Shown here piece after piece: positions 7,382 through 15,450 of a stretch of DNA of 29,789 nt. Where the stretch lies: assembly GCF_002482975.1 (NCBI RefSeq), contig NZ_DLHA01000031.1, forward strand, positions 1 through 29,789, read 5' to 3'. The position numbers were made by a program, and so were the translations under genes. The first letter of the stretch is position 1. Every line of letters begins with the position of its first letter. Origin of the DNA: Flavobacterium sp. UBA7680. Its GTDB lineage: Bacteria > Bacteroidota > Bacteroidia > Flavobacteriales > Flavobacteriaceae. Below the pieces are notes generated by a model. That model searched no databases. It was not told the origin of the DNA and worked only from the letters and a program-made list of their open reading frames with translations.

Positions 7382-8278
7382 TTATGTTATTGAAGCTTCA
7401 TAAATTCCTTTAATGGTCTTCTCTAATTTGGTATTAAAAACATCATCAGATTGATTGGCAAAAAGTCCTTCAGACAATGCGCGTGAGAAACTTGCAATTA
7501 ATCCGTGGTTTTGCGAAAGCTTTTCATTGGCTTCTTCCTGACCATATCCGCCGGACAAAGCCACAACTCGCACAACATGCGGATCAGATATTAGTTCCTT
7601 GTAAAAGTCATTTACAGTTGGAATAGATAATTTCAGCATCACTTTTACATTTTGATCTAATGCGTTAAGTTGTTTTTGAATTTCTTCTTTAAGAATCTGT
7701 TCTGACTTTTGTTTGTCTGCGCTGTAAATATCAACTTCAGGTTCTATAATTGGGATAAGTCCTTTTGCAAAGATTTGTTTCCCTACTTCAAATTGCTGTT
7801 CCACGATTTCACGAATTCCAACGGCGTTTGCTTCTTTAATAACAGAACGCATTTTAGTTCCAAAAACACTTCGTTCTACAGCTCGATCCAACAATTCATC
7901 CAGATTTGAAATTGGTTTCATTAATTGAACTCCATTTGCAAGATCAGCAAGTCCTTTGTCGACTTTTAGAAATGGAACTATGTTTTTCTTCTCCCACAAA
8001 TAATCGGCAGTCCATATTCCGTCGATTTTGCGATCCATCGTATTTTCAAACAAAATGGCACCCAGAATATATTGGCTGTCAAAAGCCGGACTTTTAATAA
8101 TCCTGGTTCTCATTTCATGTACAAGAGTGTACATTTCTTCATCATTTGTGTAACTGCTTTCTTCAACACCATATTGCGATAATGCCTTTGGTGTGCTGCC
8201 GCCGCTTTGATCTAATGCTGCAATAAATCCTTTTCCGGAATTCATGCGGTTTAATTGTTCTACGTTCACCTTTTCCAT
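7382..8278 (-). CDS. fda: Fructose-1,6-bisphosphate aldolase, class I
   Basis: This 298-residue cytoplasmic enzyme splits fructose-1,6-bisphosphate into dihydroxyacetone phosphate and glyceraldehyde-3-phosphate through a Schiff base, without metal. It shows the class I landmarks GFIAALDQSGGSTPKAL near the N-terminus, ILFENTMDR, the PIIEPEVDI strand and the Schiff-base lysine K216 in VMLKLSIPT, followed by ALSGGYGQEEA for phosphate binding. The length matches the short bacterial (staphylococcal-type) class I family. It follows the DUF4421-like gene by 23 bp on the same strand, so it is probably read with the hemF group, an unusual setting for a glycolytic or gluconeogenic gene. Confidence 0.93.
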   Translation of the reverse strand: MEKVNVEQLNRMNSGKGFIAALDQSGGSTPKALSQYGVEESSYTNDEEMYTLVHEMRTRIIKSPAFDSQYILGAILFENTMDRKIDGIWTADYLWEKKNIVPFLKVDKGLADLANGVQLMKPISNLDELLDRAVERSVFGTKMRSVIKEANAVGIREIVEQQFEVGKQIFAKGLIPIIEPEVDIYSADKQKSEQILKEEIQKQLNALDQNVKVMLKLSIPTVNDFYKELISDPHVVRVVALSGGYGQEEANEKLSQNHGLIASFSRALSEGLFANQSDDVFNTKLEKTIKGIYEASIT

Positions 8279-8301
8279 AATTTCTTATTTTAGATTAAAC
8301 A

Positions 8302-9240
8302 TTACAAACCTATTTTATCATTTACTTTATCATAAACCTTTTTCACTTCTTTTGGAGGATCAAATCGATAACCCAGAGAAAGTTTTAAAGTGGCAATATT
8401 ATCGTTAAGCCGCGGATCGACTTTATCATCCTGAGAAAAACTAACCGAATTAAGACTTGCATAACCAAAGAAACGGTCATTATTATAAGCCAGTTTTAAA
8501 TTTAAATCTGCCTGATATAAAGCTGAGGTATCTCCGTCAATATCATTAATTCCGGCACCCAGAGCAACTCCTGCACCAATCAAAATGCGATCACTAATTA
8601 CAAAATTATAGAAGTAAGAAGGTGCCAGTGTAAATACATAAATGTCGCCCGGCGTTGTGTCGGGAGCATTTAAATCTATATTGGTGTAATAAAAGGAGAA
8701 AGTCGGGATAAAACTTCCGGAACTTTTAGTCTGCCATTCGTTTTGGCTTATCAATGTTTTAAAAGAGAACTTATCATTAAAAACATAAGATGTCGTTCCG
8801 CCAATTTTCGTAGTACGCATTCTTGGTAGTTGTGCCGTTAAATTATCATCACTAACATAAAATCCTTTTTGATTGATGAAAGTGAACGACTGCATCCATT
8901 TTTTATAGTAAAAACGTGTATTAAAATTAAAATGCTTGGAATGAGAATCGCCTTTATTTCCTTCTAGAAATTTGGGCGCAAAACCAACCGAAATATCAAT
9001 GATCTTATAATTTAAACTTAAACCAATCTGTTCTCTTCGATTCGGAATAAGATTAAAAAATGTTTTGGGTTCCTGAGCATCCGAAGCAATTTGAAAACTA
9101 TTAGAAGTATCTAAATAATATATACTGGCGGTAATTTTATCATTATATGATTTAAAATACGGATTTTGCAGCGAATCCTTTTGGGCAAAACACCCAAAAA
9201 CGCTGACAAAAAACGTTATATAAATCATTTTTAGATCCAT
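8302..9240 (-). CDS. Secreted beta-rich protein, DUF4421-like, probably outer membrane
   Basis: This is a 312-residue protein with an N-terminal signal peptide (hydrophobic stretch ending near GCFAQ). The rest alternates polar and hydrophobic residues in many short strands with aromatic ends (for example NTRFYYKKWMQSFTFINQKGFY and LKLSLGYRFDPP), as expected for an outer-membrane beta-barrel. It resembles the Bacteroidota DUF4421 family by general pattern; this name is from memory and not certain. The ATG at 9240 overlaps the end of hemF by 10 bp; a second ATG at 9228 is possible but leaves no positive charge before the hydrophobic core. It lies between hemF and the aldolase gene. No known function. 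Confidence 0.72.
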   Translation of the reverse strand: MDLKMIYITFFVSVFGCFAQKDSLQNPYFKSYNDKITASIYYLDTSNSFQIASDAQEPKTFFNLIPNRREQIGLSLNYKIIDISVGFAPKFLEGNKGDSHSKHFNFNTRFYYKKWMQSFTFINQKGFYVSDDNLTAQLPRMRTTKIGGTTSYVFNDKFSFKTLISQNEWQTKSSGSFIPTFSFYYTNIDLNAPDTTPGDIYVFTLAPSYFYNFVISDRILIGAGVALGAGINDIDGDTSALYQADLNLKLAYNNDRFFGYASLNSVSFSQDDKVDPRLNDNIATLKLSLGYRFDPPKEVKKVYDKVNDKIGL

Positions 9241-10133
9241 TCTCGCTGATTTTCTAAAACATTTACCAGTTTCTCTTCTTCGCTTCCGGCTTCTGCATGA
9301 TGATCATAAACCCATTGTACATGTGGAGGAAGACTCATCAGAATACTTTCAATTCGTCCGTTTGTTTTTAAACCAAACAAAGTTCCTTTATCATGAACTA
9401 AATTGAACTCCACATAACGGCCTCGGCGTATTTCCTGCCAGGTTTTGTTTTCTGGAGTATATGCTAAATTCTTTCTTCTTTCCACAATTGGCACATAAGC
9501 TTCAAGGAAACTATTTCCGACTTCGGTTACAAAATTGTACCAGTTTTCCATCGACATTTGTTCATTTGCTTTGCAATAATCAAAGAATAAACCGCCAATT
9601 CCGCGGGCTTCATTTCGGTGTGCATTCCAGAAATACGAATCGCATTGTTTTTTATATTTCGGATAAAACTCTGGATTGTGTTTGTCGCAAGCCGTTTTAC
9701 AAGTTTGATGAAAGTGTTTTGCATCTTCTTCAAACAAATAATAAGGCGTTAAATCCTGTCCGCCGCCAAACCATTGTTCAATTACATTTCCAGACTCATC
9801 ATACATTTCAAAATAACGCCAATTAGCATGTACCGTTGGCGTCATCGGGTTTTGGGGATGAATAACCAAACTCAATCCGCAGGCAAAAAAATCGGCTTCG
9901 CCTACGCCAAACATCTTTTGCATGGTTTCAGGAAGTTTTCCGTGAACGGCTGAAATGTTTACACCGCCTTTTTCAAAAACAGCACCGTTTTCAATAACAC
10001 GCGTTCTTCCGCCTCCGCCTTCAGGACGTGTCCAAAGATCTTCACGGAATTTTGCAGTTCCGTCAACAGCTTCTAATCCGGCACAGATTTGATCTTGTAA
10101 TTGTTGTATGTATGCGTAAAATTTATCTTTCAT
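9231..10133 (-). CDS. hemF: Oxygen-dependent coproporphyrinogen III oxidase
   Basis: HemF converts coproporphyrinogen III to protoporphyrinogen IX using O2. The 300-residue protein shows the family signatures: GGGGRTRVIENGAVFEKGGVN near residue 40-60, the VHANWRYFE and WFGGGQDLTPYY region, and HRNEARGIGGLFFDY. The ATG at 10133 (MKDKFYAYIQQL) was chosen over an upstream in-frame start because it matches the normal N-terminus. It overlaps the GNAT gene by 11 bp, and the DUF4421-like gene overlaps its own 3' end, so these three genes form a tightly packed unit. No HemN/HemZ (oxygen-independent) gene is in the window. The identification is secure. Confidence 0.97.
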   Translation of the reverse strand: MKDKFYAYIQQLQDQICAGLEAVDGTAKFREDLWTRPEGGGGRTRVIENGAVFEKGGVNISAVHGKLPETMQKMFGVGEADFFACGLSLVIHPQNPMTPTVHANWRYFEMYDESGNVIEQWFGGGQDLTPYYLFEEDAKHFHQTCKTACDKHNPEFYPKYKKQCDSYFWNAHRNEARGIGGLFFDYCKANEQMSMENWYNFVTEVGNSFLEAYVPIVERRKNLAYTPENKTWQEIRRGRYVEFNLVHDKGTLFGLKTNGRIESILMSLPPHVQWVYDHHAEAGSEEEKLVNVLENQREWI

Positions 10134-10674
10134 GTTGATTGTATTCTGCTTTAAGTAATCCGAAATAAACAGAATTTTGCAATTCGCCATTACCGTTTCT
10201 AAATTCGTCCCTTAAAATTCCTTCTTGTTTAAAATTATGTTTTAATGCAATTTGTTGACTTGCTAAATTTACTTCTGAAGTACAAATGAAGACTTTATTC
10301 ATTTCCAATTTATTAAAACAAAAGTCTAATGCATCAGAAACCATTTTGGATGTAATTCCTTTTCCTTGAAAATCTTCATCAATAAAATAACCTAATTCAC
10401 ATTTTGAAATGCGATAATCAATACTTTTTACACATAAATAACCAATCAGATTATTAGTTTTTATATCTCGCGCGTAGAAATAGTATCCCTCATTATTTTT
10501 CTCTTTATCCAAGCTGACAGATATAAAATCCTGTGTTTTTTCAAGAGAATCAGAATTAATTAGAGTTACAGGAAAAGTTTGTCCAATGTGATTTTTATTC
10601 TTGTCAATTAGTTTATAGAACTCTTCAGGAAGAATGTTTTCAATTCGGTCTGTTTTCCAATCTGTAAAACTCAT
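10123..10674 (-). CDS. GNAT-family N-acetyltransferase (RimJ/RimL-like)
   Basis: This 183-residue cytoplasmic protein has the RimJ/RimL-type acetyltransferase pattern. The acetyl-CoA motif region reads KCELGYFIDEDFQGKGITSKMV (Q-x-x-G-x-G/A loop), followed by the conserved CTSEVNLASQQIALKHNFKQEGILRDEF ending, where Asn and the SxxxxxKxGF-like loop are typical. It probably acetylates a protein N-terminus, ribosomal protein or small amine; the substrate is unknown. It starts 2 bp after the unknown gene at 10677-11054 and overlaps hemF by 11 bp, so it is co-transcribed with the haem gene, though a role in haem synthesis is not established. Confidence 0.88.
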   Translation of the reverse strand: MSFTDWKTDRIENILPEEFYKLIDKNKNHIGQTFPVTLINSDSLEKTQDFISVSLDKEKNNEGYYFYARDIKTNNLIGYLCVKSIDYRISKCELGYFIDEDFQGKGITSKMVSDALDFCFNKLEMNKVFICTSEVNLASQQIALKHNFKQEGILRDEFRNGNGELQNSVYFGLLKAEYNQHER

Positions 10675-10676
10675 CT

Positions 10677-11054
10677 TTATTTGTTTTTTAGAGAAGCAAT
10701 TTTAGCATTTATTCCAAAAGAAAAAACCTTGCTTTCCTGCTGAATATATTGATAAAGAGCCAAAGCTTTATCTTTAAAATTATAGTTTTCTTCTTTTGAG
10801 AATTCTATTAAAATATCACCAAATTGTTCTAATTGTTCCCAGTCAAAATGAAGACGGGTTAATAAGGTAATTAATTCTTCATTGGAGTAATCGATTAATG
10901 TTTGAATATTTAGTCCAAACTCTTTTAATTGATTTTCGATATCTGATTTTTGTAAATGACTCAAAGGATAAGGTACAAAAATGAGGGTTCGTAACGTCTT
11001 GAGGACGTTATCAATTCTGATTTTTTCTTCGTCTCTTAAACCTTTGTTTAACAT
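10677..11054 (-). CDS. Hypothetical protein between hemE and the GNAT gene
   Basis: This is a 125-residue, mostly helical, probably cytoplasmic protein. No signal peptide, cysteine cluster or membrane segment is visible. It is rich in Leu, Glu, Lys and Asp, and the middle reads IDYSNEELITLLTRLHFDWEQLEQFGDILIEF, followed by a helical YQYIQQESK region. I do not recognise the family. Coding status is supported by its tight packing with the acetyltransferase gene (2 bp between stop and start), normal codon use and full-length frame. The 145-bp gap upstream of it holds two hairpins and no clear promoter. Confidence 0.72.
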   Translation of the reverse strand: MLNKGLRDEEKIRIDNVLKTLRTLIFVPYPLSHLQKSDIENQLKEFGLNIQTLIDYSNEELITLLTRLHFDWEQLEQFGDILIEFSKEENYNFKDKALALYQYIQQESKVFSFGINAKIASLKNK

Positions 11055-11097
11055 GTTTGTGTTTTCTAAATCTGAATGATTTGATATTATTTGAAAA

Positions 11098-11145
11098 CCC
11101 CGGATTGAAATCCGGGGCTACAATATGAATCGTTCCTTCGGAACT
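11098..11145. repeat. Palindromic repeat unit between hemE and the unknown gene
   Basis: A perfect 9-bp-arm hairpin, CCCCGGATT-GA-AATCCGGGG (11098-11117), is followed by CTACAATATGAAT and a second small hairpin GTTCC-TTCG-GGAAC-like (about 11131-11143). The CTACAATATGAATCGTTCC part matches, inverted, the element at 29611-29713, so this is probably a shorter member of the same dispersed family. Confidence 0.75.
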
Positions 11146-11199
11146 TTATATAGTTTTATCTAGTATAGAAACTGAATACTAAAAATTGTATACTGAACA

Positions 11200-12225
11200 C
11201 TATTGCCCATATTCTTTAACCGCGTCAATAAACGCTTTTGCGTGATCTACAGGTATGTTTGGTAAAATTCCGTGACCTAAATTTACGATATATTTATCTT
11301 TTCCGAACTCATCGATCATTTCATGAACCATTTTTTTAATTGTCGGAATTGGAGATAGCAATCTTGACGGATCAAAATTTCCTTGTAAAGTGATGTTTCC
11401 ACCAGACAAATAACGAGCATTTCTAGCCAAACAAGTCCAGTCTACACCAAGAGCAGAAGCACGGCTTTTTCCCATTTCACCAAGAGCGAACCAGCATCCT
11501 TTTCCGAAAACAATAACTGGGGCAACATCTGCCAAAGCTTCAACAATTTGGTTGATATATTTCCATGAAAATTCCTGATAATCAACAGGAGAAAGCATTC
11601 CTCCCCAAGAATCAAAAATTTGAACGGCATTAACTCCCGCTTTTACTTTTTCTTTTAAGTATAAAATCGTGGTGTCTGTAATTTTTTGTAACAAAGTATG
11701 TGCTGCGGCCGGATTTGAAAAGCAGAATCCTTTTGCCATATCAAAACTTTTAGAACCTCTTCCTTCAACAGCATAACATAAAATTGTCCAAGGCGAACCA
11801 GCGAAACCAATTAATGGCACTTCGTCATTTAGCATTTCTTTAGTCAATTTAATGGCATCCATTACATAACCAAGACTTTCCTGAATATCCGGAACGTAAA
11901 CTCTGTGAACATCTGCCATAGAACGAATCGGATTTGGAACAAACGGACCAATATTTTCTTTCATTAAAACTTCGATTCCCATTGCCTGTGGCACAACTAA
12001 AATATCCGAGAATAAAATAGCTGCATCGGGAGCAATTCTGCGAATTGGCTGAACCGTGATTTCGGCAGCTAATTCCGGAGTCTGACAACGTGTGAAGAAA
12101 TCGTATTTATCACGCAATTCGATAAATTCCGGTAAATATCTTCCAGCTTGACGCATCATCCATACTGGCGGACGTTGAACAGTTTCTCCTTTTAATGCTT
12201 TTAAAAATAGGTCGTTTTTTAACAT
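11200..12225 (-). CDS. hemE: Uroporphyrinogen decarboxylase
   Basis: HemE removes four carboxyl groups from uroporphyrinogen III to give coproporphyrinogen III in the cytoplasm. The 341-residue protein carries both family signatures: RPPVWMMRQAGRYLPEF (residues 18-34), with the arginines that bind substrate carboxylates, and GFAGSPWTILCYAVEG further on. The C-terminal part has FQGNFDPSRL-like and NLGHGILPNIPVDHAKAF motifs. The start was set at the ATG at 12225 (MLKNDLF), because an upstream in-frame TTG start at 12261 lies inside a repeat-like stretch (CAAAGTCACAAAGTGACAAAG). About 50 bp separate it from hemD. The identification is secure. Confidence 0.97.
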   Translation of the reverse strand: MLKNDLFLKALKGETVQRPPVWMMRQAGRYLPEFIELRDKYDFFTRCQTPELAAEITVQPIRRIAPDAAILFSDILVVPQAMGIEVLMKENIGPFVPNPIRSMADVHRVYVPDIQESLGYVMDAIKLTKEMLNDEVPLIGFAGSPWTILCYAVEGRGSKSFDMAKGFCFSNPAAAHTLLQKITDTTILYLKEKVKAGVNAVQIFDSWGGMLSPVDYQEFSWKYINQIVEALADVAPVIVFGKGCWFALGEMGKSRASALGVDWTCLARNARYLSGGNITLQGNFDPSRLLSPIPTIKKMVHEMIDEFGKDKYIVNLGHGILPNIPVDHAKAFIDAVKEYGQ

Positions 12226-12275
12226 GTTTTTTATTTTAGGTTCAAAGTCACAAAGTGACAAAGTTGCAAAGGTTT

Positions 12276-12941
12276 TTATTTATATTCTTGTAAAACATCT
12301 TCTAAAACGTCTTCAACTGTTGGCTGATCTGCAATAATGATGTTTTTTGTAATTTTATGTAAAGCTTCTGCGGTGGTTTCTCCGATACAGAAACAAGTTT
12401 CTTTTTTAATTGAATTATCCTTTAAATAACTCTCAACACCAGACGGACTAAAAAATAAGATAGCGTCAACTGGAGATTTTATTTTTTGAGGCTGTAATGA
12501 AGTTTCGTAAACCTGAATTTCGTTCAGTTTTATTCCGGCTTCTTTTAAAGCGCTTGGCAAAGTATCTCTTCTCAGGTTTCCGCTGAAAAAAGTATAGCTT
12601 TCATTACGATAAATCAAAGTGATAATTTCTGCTAAATCTGAAGCATAACCCGTATAAGCCACAACATTAAATCCGTTTTCAGATAAAAGGATTTTTGTTT
12701 TTAAGCCAACGCAATAAACGTTTTTACTTTTAAGTTCTTCTGATTTTGGGTTTGATAAAACGCTGTGAACAGCATTCTGGCTTGTAAATATTAAACTTTC
12801 GTTGAGGTTTTTAAGTTCGAAAGGTTTGTTTTCGGTTTTAATGAAATCGGCTTCGATTACTTCGATGCCGGCTTTTGTCAACTCTTGTTTTTGAAGAGGA
12901 GATAATATTTTCGTAGATAATATCTGAGTTGATTTTGCCAT
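12276..12941 (-). CDS. hemD: Uroporphyrinogen III synthase
   Basis: HemD cyclises hydroxymethylbilane and inverts ring D to give uroporphyrinogen III. The family is poorly conserved in sequence, but several parts fit: FTSQNAVHSVL near residue 52, VYCVGLKTKILLSENGFNVV, then the late ILFFSPSGVESYLK and CFCIGETTAEALHK, which are the usual HemD landmarks (two Rossmann-like domains). At 221 residues the length is a little short but normal for Bacteroidota. The ATG at 12941 overlaps the hemC stop by one base (TAATG), which also supports the call. Confidence 0.92.
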   Translation of the reverse strand: MAKSTQILSTKILSPLQKQELTKAGIEVIEADFIKTENKPFELKNLNESLIFTSQNAVHSVLSNPKSEELKSKNVYCVGLKTKILLSENGFNVVAYTGYASDLAEIITLIYRNESYTFFSGNLRRDTLPSALKEAGIKLNEIQVYETSLQPQKIKSPVDAILFFSPSGVESYLKDNSIKKETCFCIGETTAEALHKITKNIIIADQPTVEDVLEDVLQEYK

Positions 12942-13867
12942 TATTTTTTCAGGGATTCTTTAATCTTCTGCATTAATTCTGTTCCGCCATTATTTAAAAT
13001 CTCCTGCGCCGAATGAAAACCTAATTTTTTCCATTCTGAAATACCAACCGTTTTATTGATTTCCAATTTTTGTTTTCCATCAATAGAAAGTAAAACGCCT
13101 TGAAAATGCAGTGTGTCTTCGTCTTCATTATACGTTACCAAAGCTCCAATTGGTGCTGTACAACCGCCTTCCAGCGTTCTTAAAAACTGACGTTCGATAT
13201 ATGTACAAATTTCAGTTTCGATATCATTTAACTGTGAAAGTGCATCCAATGTATAATTGTCGTTTTCCATTGCTACAACAAGCATTGCTCCTTGTGCCGG
13301 CGCGGGAATCATCCAGTCTAAATTGATGTAGTTTTCAGGTTTTAAGTTAATTCGCTCTAAACCTGCAGCAGCAAAAACAGCTCCGTCCCAATCATTGTCT
13401 TTTAGTTTTTGCATGCGCGTATTTACGTTTCCGCGTAAATCAACTACCGTATGATTTGGGTATTTGTTAAACCATTGTGCTTGGCGACGTAAACTTCCAG
13501 TTGCAATTGTACTTGGTTTATTATCAAAATCAGGATTTCCTTTATGAACTAAAATATCCAGAACATTGGCTCTTGGTAAAACCGCAGCCTGAACAATTCC
13601 TTTTGGTAAAGCTGTTGGAACATCTTTCATGGAATGCACCGCAATATCAATATCACCATTGATCATGGCAATGTCAAGCGTTTTAGTGAAAATTCCGGTA
13701 ATACCGAGTTCATAAAGCGGTTTATCCAAAATAATATCACCTTGAGATTTAACAGCAACAATCGAAGTTTTATAACCTAAATCATTTAGTTTTTTCTCGA
13801 CAGTATGTGCCTGCCAAAGTGCTAATTCGCTGTCACGAGTTCCAATTCTGATTGTTTTTTCAGCCAT
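12941..13867 (-). CDS. hemC: Hydroxymethylbilane synthase (porphobilinogen deaminase)
   Basis: HemC links four porphobilinogens into hydroxymethylbilane. The 308-residue protein shows IGTRDSELALWQA at the start, the catalytic aspartate D82 in VHSMKDVPTALP, the arginine-rich GSLRRQAQW, DLRGNVNTRMQKL, and the cofactor cysteine C236 in RTLEGGCTAPIGA that carries the dipyrromethane. All key residues are present. It overlaps hemD by one base and lies 106 bp downstream of hemA, with a 21-bp-arm inverted repeat in that gap. The gene order hemA-C-D-E matches the order of many Bacteroidota clusters, as far as I recall. Confidence 0.97.
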   Translation of the reverse strand: MAEKTIRIGTRDSELALWQAHTVEKKLNDLGYKTSIVAVKSQGDIILDKPLYELGITGIFTKTLDIAMINGDIDIAVHSMKDVPTALPKGIVQAAVLPRANVLDILVHKGNPDFDNKPSTIATGSLRRQAQWFNKYPNHTVVDLRGNVNTRMQKLKDNDWDGAVFAAAGLERINLKPENYINLDWMIPAPAQGAMLVVAMENDNYTLDALSQLNDIETEICTYIERQFLRTLEGGCTAPIGALVTYNEDEDTLHFQGVLLSIDGKQKLEINKTVGISEWKKLGFHSAQEILNNGGTELMQKIKESLKK

Positions 13868-13880
13868 GTTTTGTTTTTTG

Positions 13881-13963
13881 AACCATATAAGTTATATAAG
13901 TAAATTTAAGCAGTTTGTGTAAAACAGCAGTTTATTAAATGAACTTATATAACTTATATGGTT
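13881..13963. repeat. 21-bp-arm inverted repeat between hemA and hemC
   Basis: The arms 13881-13901 and 13943-13963 are perfect inverse copies (the left arm starts AACCATATAAGTTATATAAG); the loop is 41 bp. The arm itself contains ATATAAG twice. There is no T-run for intrinsic termination on the minus strand, so it may be an attenuator-like structure, a stabilising hairpin or just a repeat. Confidence 0.85.
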
Positions 13964-13973
13964 TAAAATTTAT

Positions 13974-15224
13974 TTAAGATGCTTTTATTTTGAAGACTTT
14001 TTCGATCCATTCGATGCTTTCATCAACCATGGTGTCGTCGTCTTTTAAATGATTTGCGAAATGAGTAGTGATTTTTTGGATGATTCTATTGCTGATGATT
14101 TCTGCTTGCGCTTCATTAAAATCAGCGATCTTTTTGCTTTGGAAATCTAACTCCGAAACTTTAATCGCGTTTAGTTTTTCTTTTAAAGCATTAATTGTTG
14201 GCGCAAATTTTCGGCCTTTCATCCAGATAACGAATTCCTCTTTGATTTCTTCAATAATTGCTTCTGCTGCCGGAATATGTAATTTTCTGTTTTCCAAAGT
14301 TTCATCTGTCAATTGAGACAAATAATCCATGTGAATTAAAGTTACGCCTTCTAATTCCTCTACATTTTCGTGAACGTTTTTCGGAATAGACAAATCCAGA
14401 ATCAACAAAGGCTTTTTAAGATTTAAAATTGCTTTGTCAACCGTTGGGTTTTGCGCACCGGTTGCTACAACCACAACATCGGCATTTTGAAGTTCTAAGT
14501 GTAATTCAGAATAATCTTTAACAATCAGATTTAATTTTCCAGCCAGTTTCTCAGCTTTATCTTTAGTTCTGTTGATTAAAGTAATGTGTTCGTTTTTAGT
14601 ATGTTTTACTAAATTCTCACAAGTATTTCTTCCAATTTTTCCAGTTCCAAAAAGTAAAATGTTTTTGTTACTGATGTCTTCAACATTTTTAAGAATATAT
14701 TGTACCGATGCAAAAGAAACCGAAGTAGCCCCAGAGCTGATCTCCGTTTCGTTTTTAATTCTTTTGCTTGCCTGAATTACCGCATTTACCAATCTTTCCA
14801 TAAAAGTATTGGCCAATCCCATTGATTTTGAATGAGCAAAACTGGTTTTAATTTGTGATATAATTTCAAAATCGCCCAGGATCTGACTGTCTAAACCAGT
14901 TCCTACGCGAAATAAATGATTAATTGCTTCTTGATTTTTATAAACGAAACCTACTCTTTGAAAAGCATCAACAGAACCATTGCTGTTGTCGCAGATAAGT
15001 TTGATTAATTGAAATGGATGTTCTGCAAAACCGTAGATCTCGGTTCTGTTGCAGGTTGAAGTAACTAGTAAACTTTCTATTCCATCATTTTTAGCTTGTT
15101 CCAATAAACGAGTCTTCGCAACGGCATCCAAACTAAATTGACCTCTGACCTCTGCATCAGCTTTTTTATAACTCAGACCAACTGAATAAAAATAAAGGTG
15201 TTTCGGTACATTATTGTTTTCCAT
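13974..15224 (-). CDS. hemA: Glutamyl-tRNA reductase
   Basis: HemA reduces glutamyl-tRNA(Glu) to glutamate-1-semialdehyde, the first committed step of the C5 haem pathway. The 416-residue length fits the family. The catalytic cysteine C58 lies in SLLVTSTCNRTEIYGF; the NADPH domain has the NILLFGTGKIGRNTCENL glycine motif; the C-terminal helical dimerisation domain is present. The next enzyme, HemL, is not in this window. It is read leftward from a -7-like TAATTTTG (15248-15255), divergent from the AraC-family gene. The identification is secure. Confidence 0.97.
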   Translation of the reverse strand: MENNNVPKHLYFYSVGLSYKKADAEVRGQFSLDAVAKTRLLEQAKNDGIESLLVTSTCNRTEIYGFAEHPFQLIKLICDNSNGSVDAFQRVGFVYKNQEAINHLFRVGTGLDSQILGDFEIISQIKTSFAHSKSMGLANTFMERLVNAVIQASKRIKNETEISSGATSVSFASVQYILKNVEDISNKNILLFGTGKIGRNTCENLVKHTKNEHITLINRTKDKAEKLAGKLNLIVKDYSELHLELQNADVVVVATGAQNPTVDKAILNLKKPLLILDLSIPKNVHENVEELEGVTLIHMDYLSQLTDETLENRKLHIPAAEAIIEEIKEEFVIWMKGRKFAPTINALKEKLNAIKVSELDFQSKKIADFNEAQAEIISNRIIQKITTHFANHLKDDDTMVDESIEWIEKVFKIKAS

Positions 15225-15247
15225 AAATTCACTTTCATAAAGTGCAA

Positions 15248-15255
15248 CAAAATTA
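15248..15255 (-). promoter_or_regulatory. Putative hemA -7 element (TAATTTTG)
   Basis: TAATTTTG on the minus strand fits TAnnTTTG and lies 23 bp upstream of the hemA ATG. No clear -33 TTG at 19-20 bp was found, compatible with an activator such as the divergent AraC protein. Confidence 0.5.
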
Positions 15256-15349
15256 TTACTATACTGTTTATAAAAGTAACGCTAAAAGTGCTTTTTGTAT
15301 CGCTACATGATTTTTTGATTCTAAACGTCTCATTTTATTCAAAAAGAAG

Positions 15350-15357
15350 TACTTTTG
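15350..15357 (+). promoter_or_regulatory. Putative -7 element of the AraC-family gene (TACTTTTG)
   Basis: TACTTTTG matches the consensus and lies 93 bp upstream of the ATG, giving a long leader. The leader holds a dyad TTTAGA-N5-TCTAAA at 15388-15404. Confidence 0.45.
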
Positions 15358-15387
15358 TAGCAAAATCAACTTGTTAGAAATGATTTG

Positions 15388-15404
15388 TTTAGAGTCATTC
15401 TAAA
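15388..15404. promoter_or_regulatory. Dyad TTTAGA-N5-TCTAAA in the AraC-gene leader
   Basis: Six-base arms TTTAGA and TCTAAA flank GTCAT. The arms equal the inner arms of the MntR-like dyad upstream of mntH (TTTAGA-N4-TCTAAA), but the spacing is one base longer. This may be a degenerate site or chance; the surrounding bases add a looser second dyad. Confidence 0.3.
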
Positions 15405-15450
15405 TAACATTTTGCTTTTCTTTTGATTTTAGTTTCAAAAAAATATCGCT

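Noticed and set aside
10134..10190. Longer N-terminus for hemF
   Set aside because: The extra 19 codons lie within the GNAT gene; the ATG at 10133 gives the standard start.
12226..12261. Upstream TTG start for hemE
   Set aside because: The extension covers CAAAG repeat-like sequence; the ATG at 12225 fits the normal HemE N-terminus.
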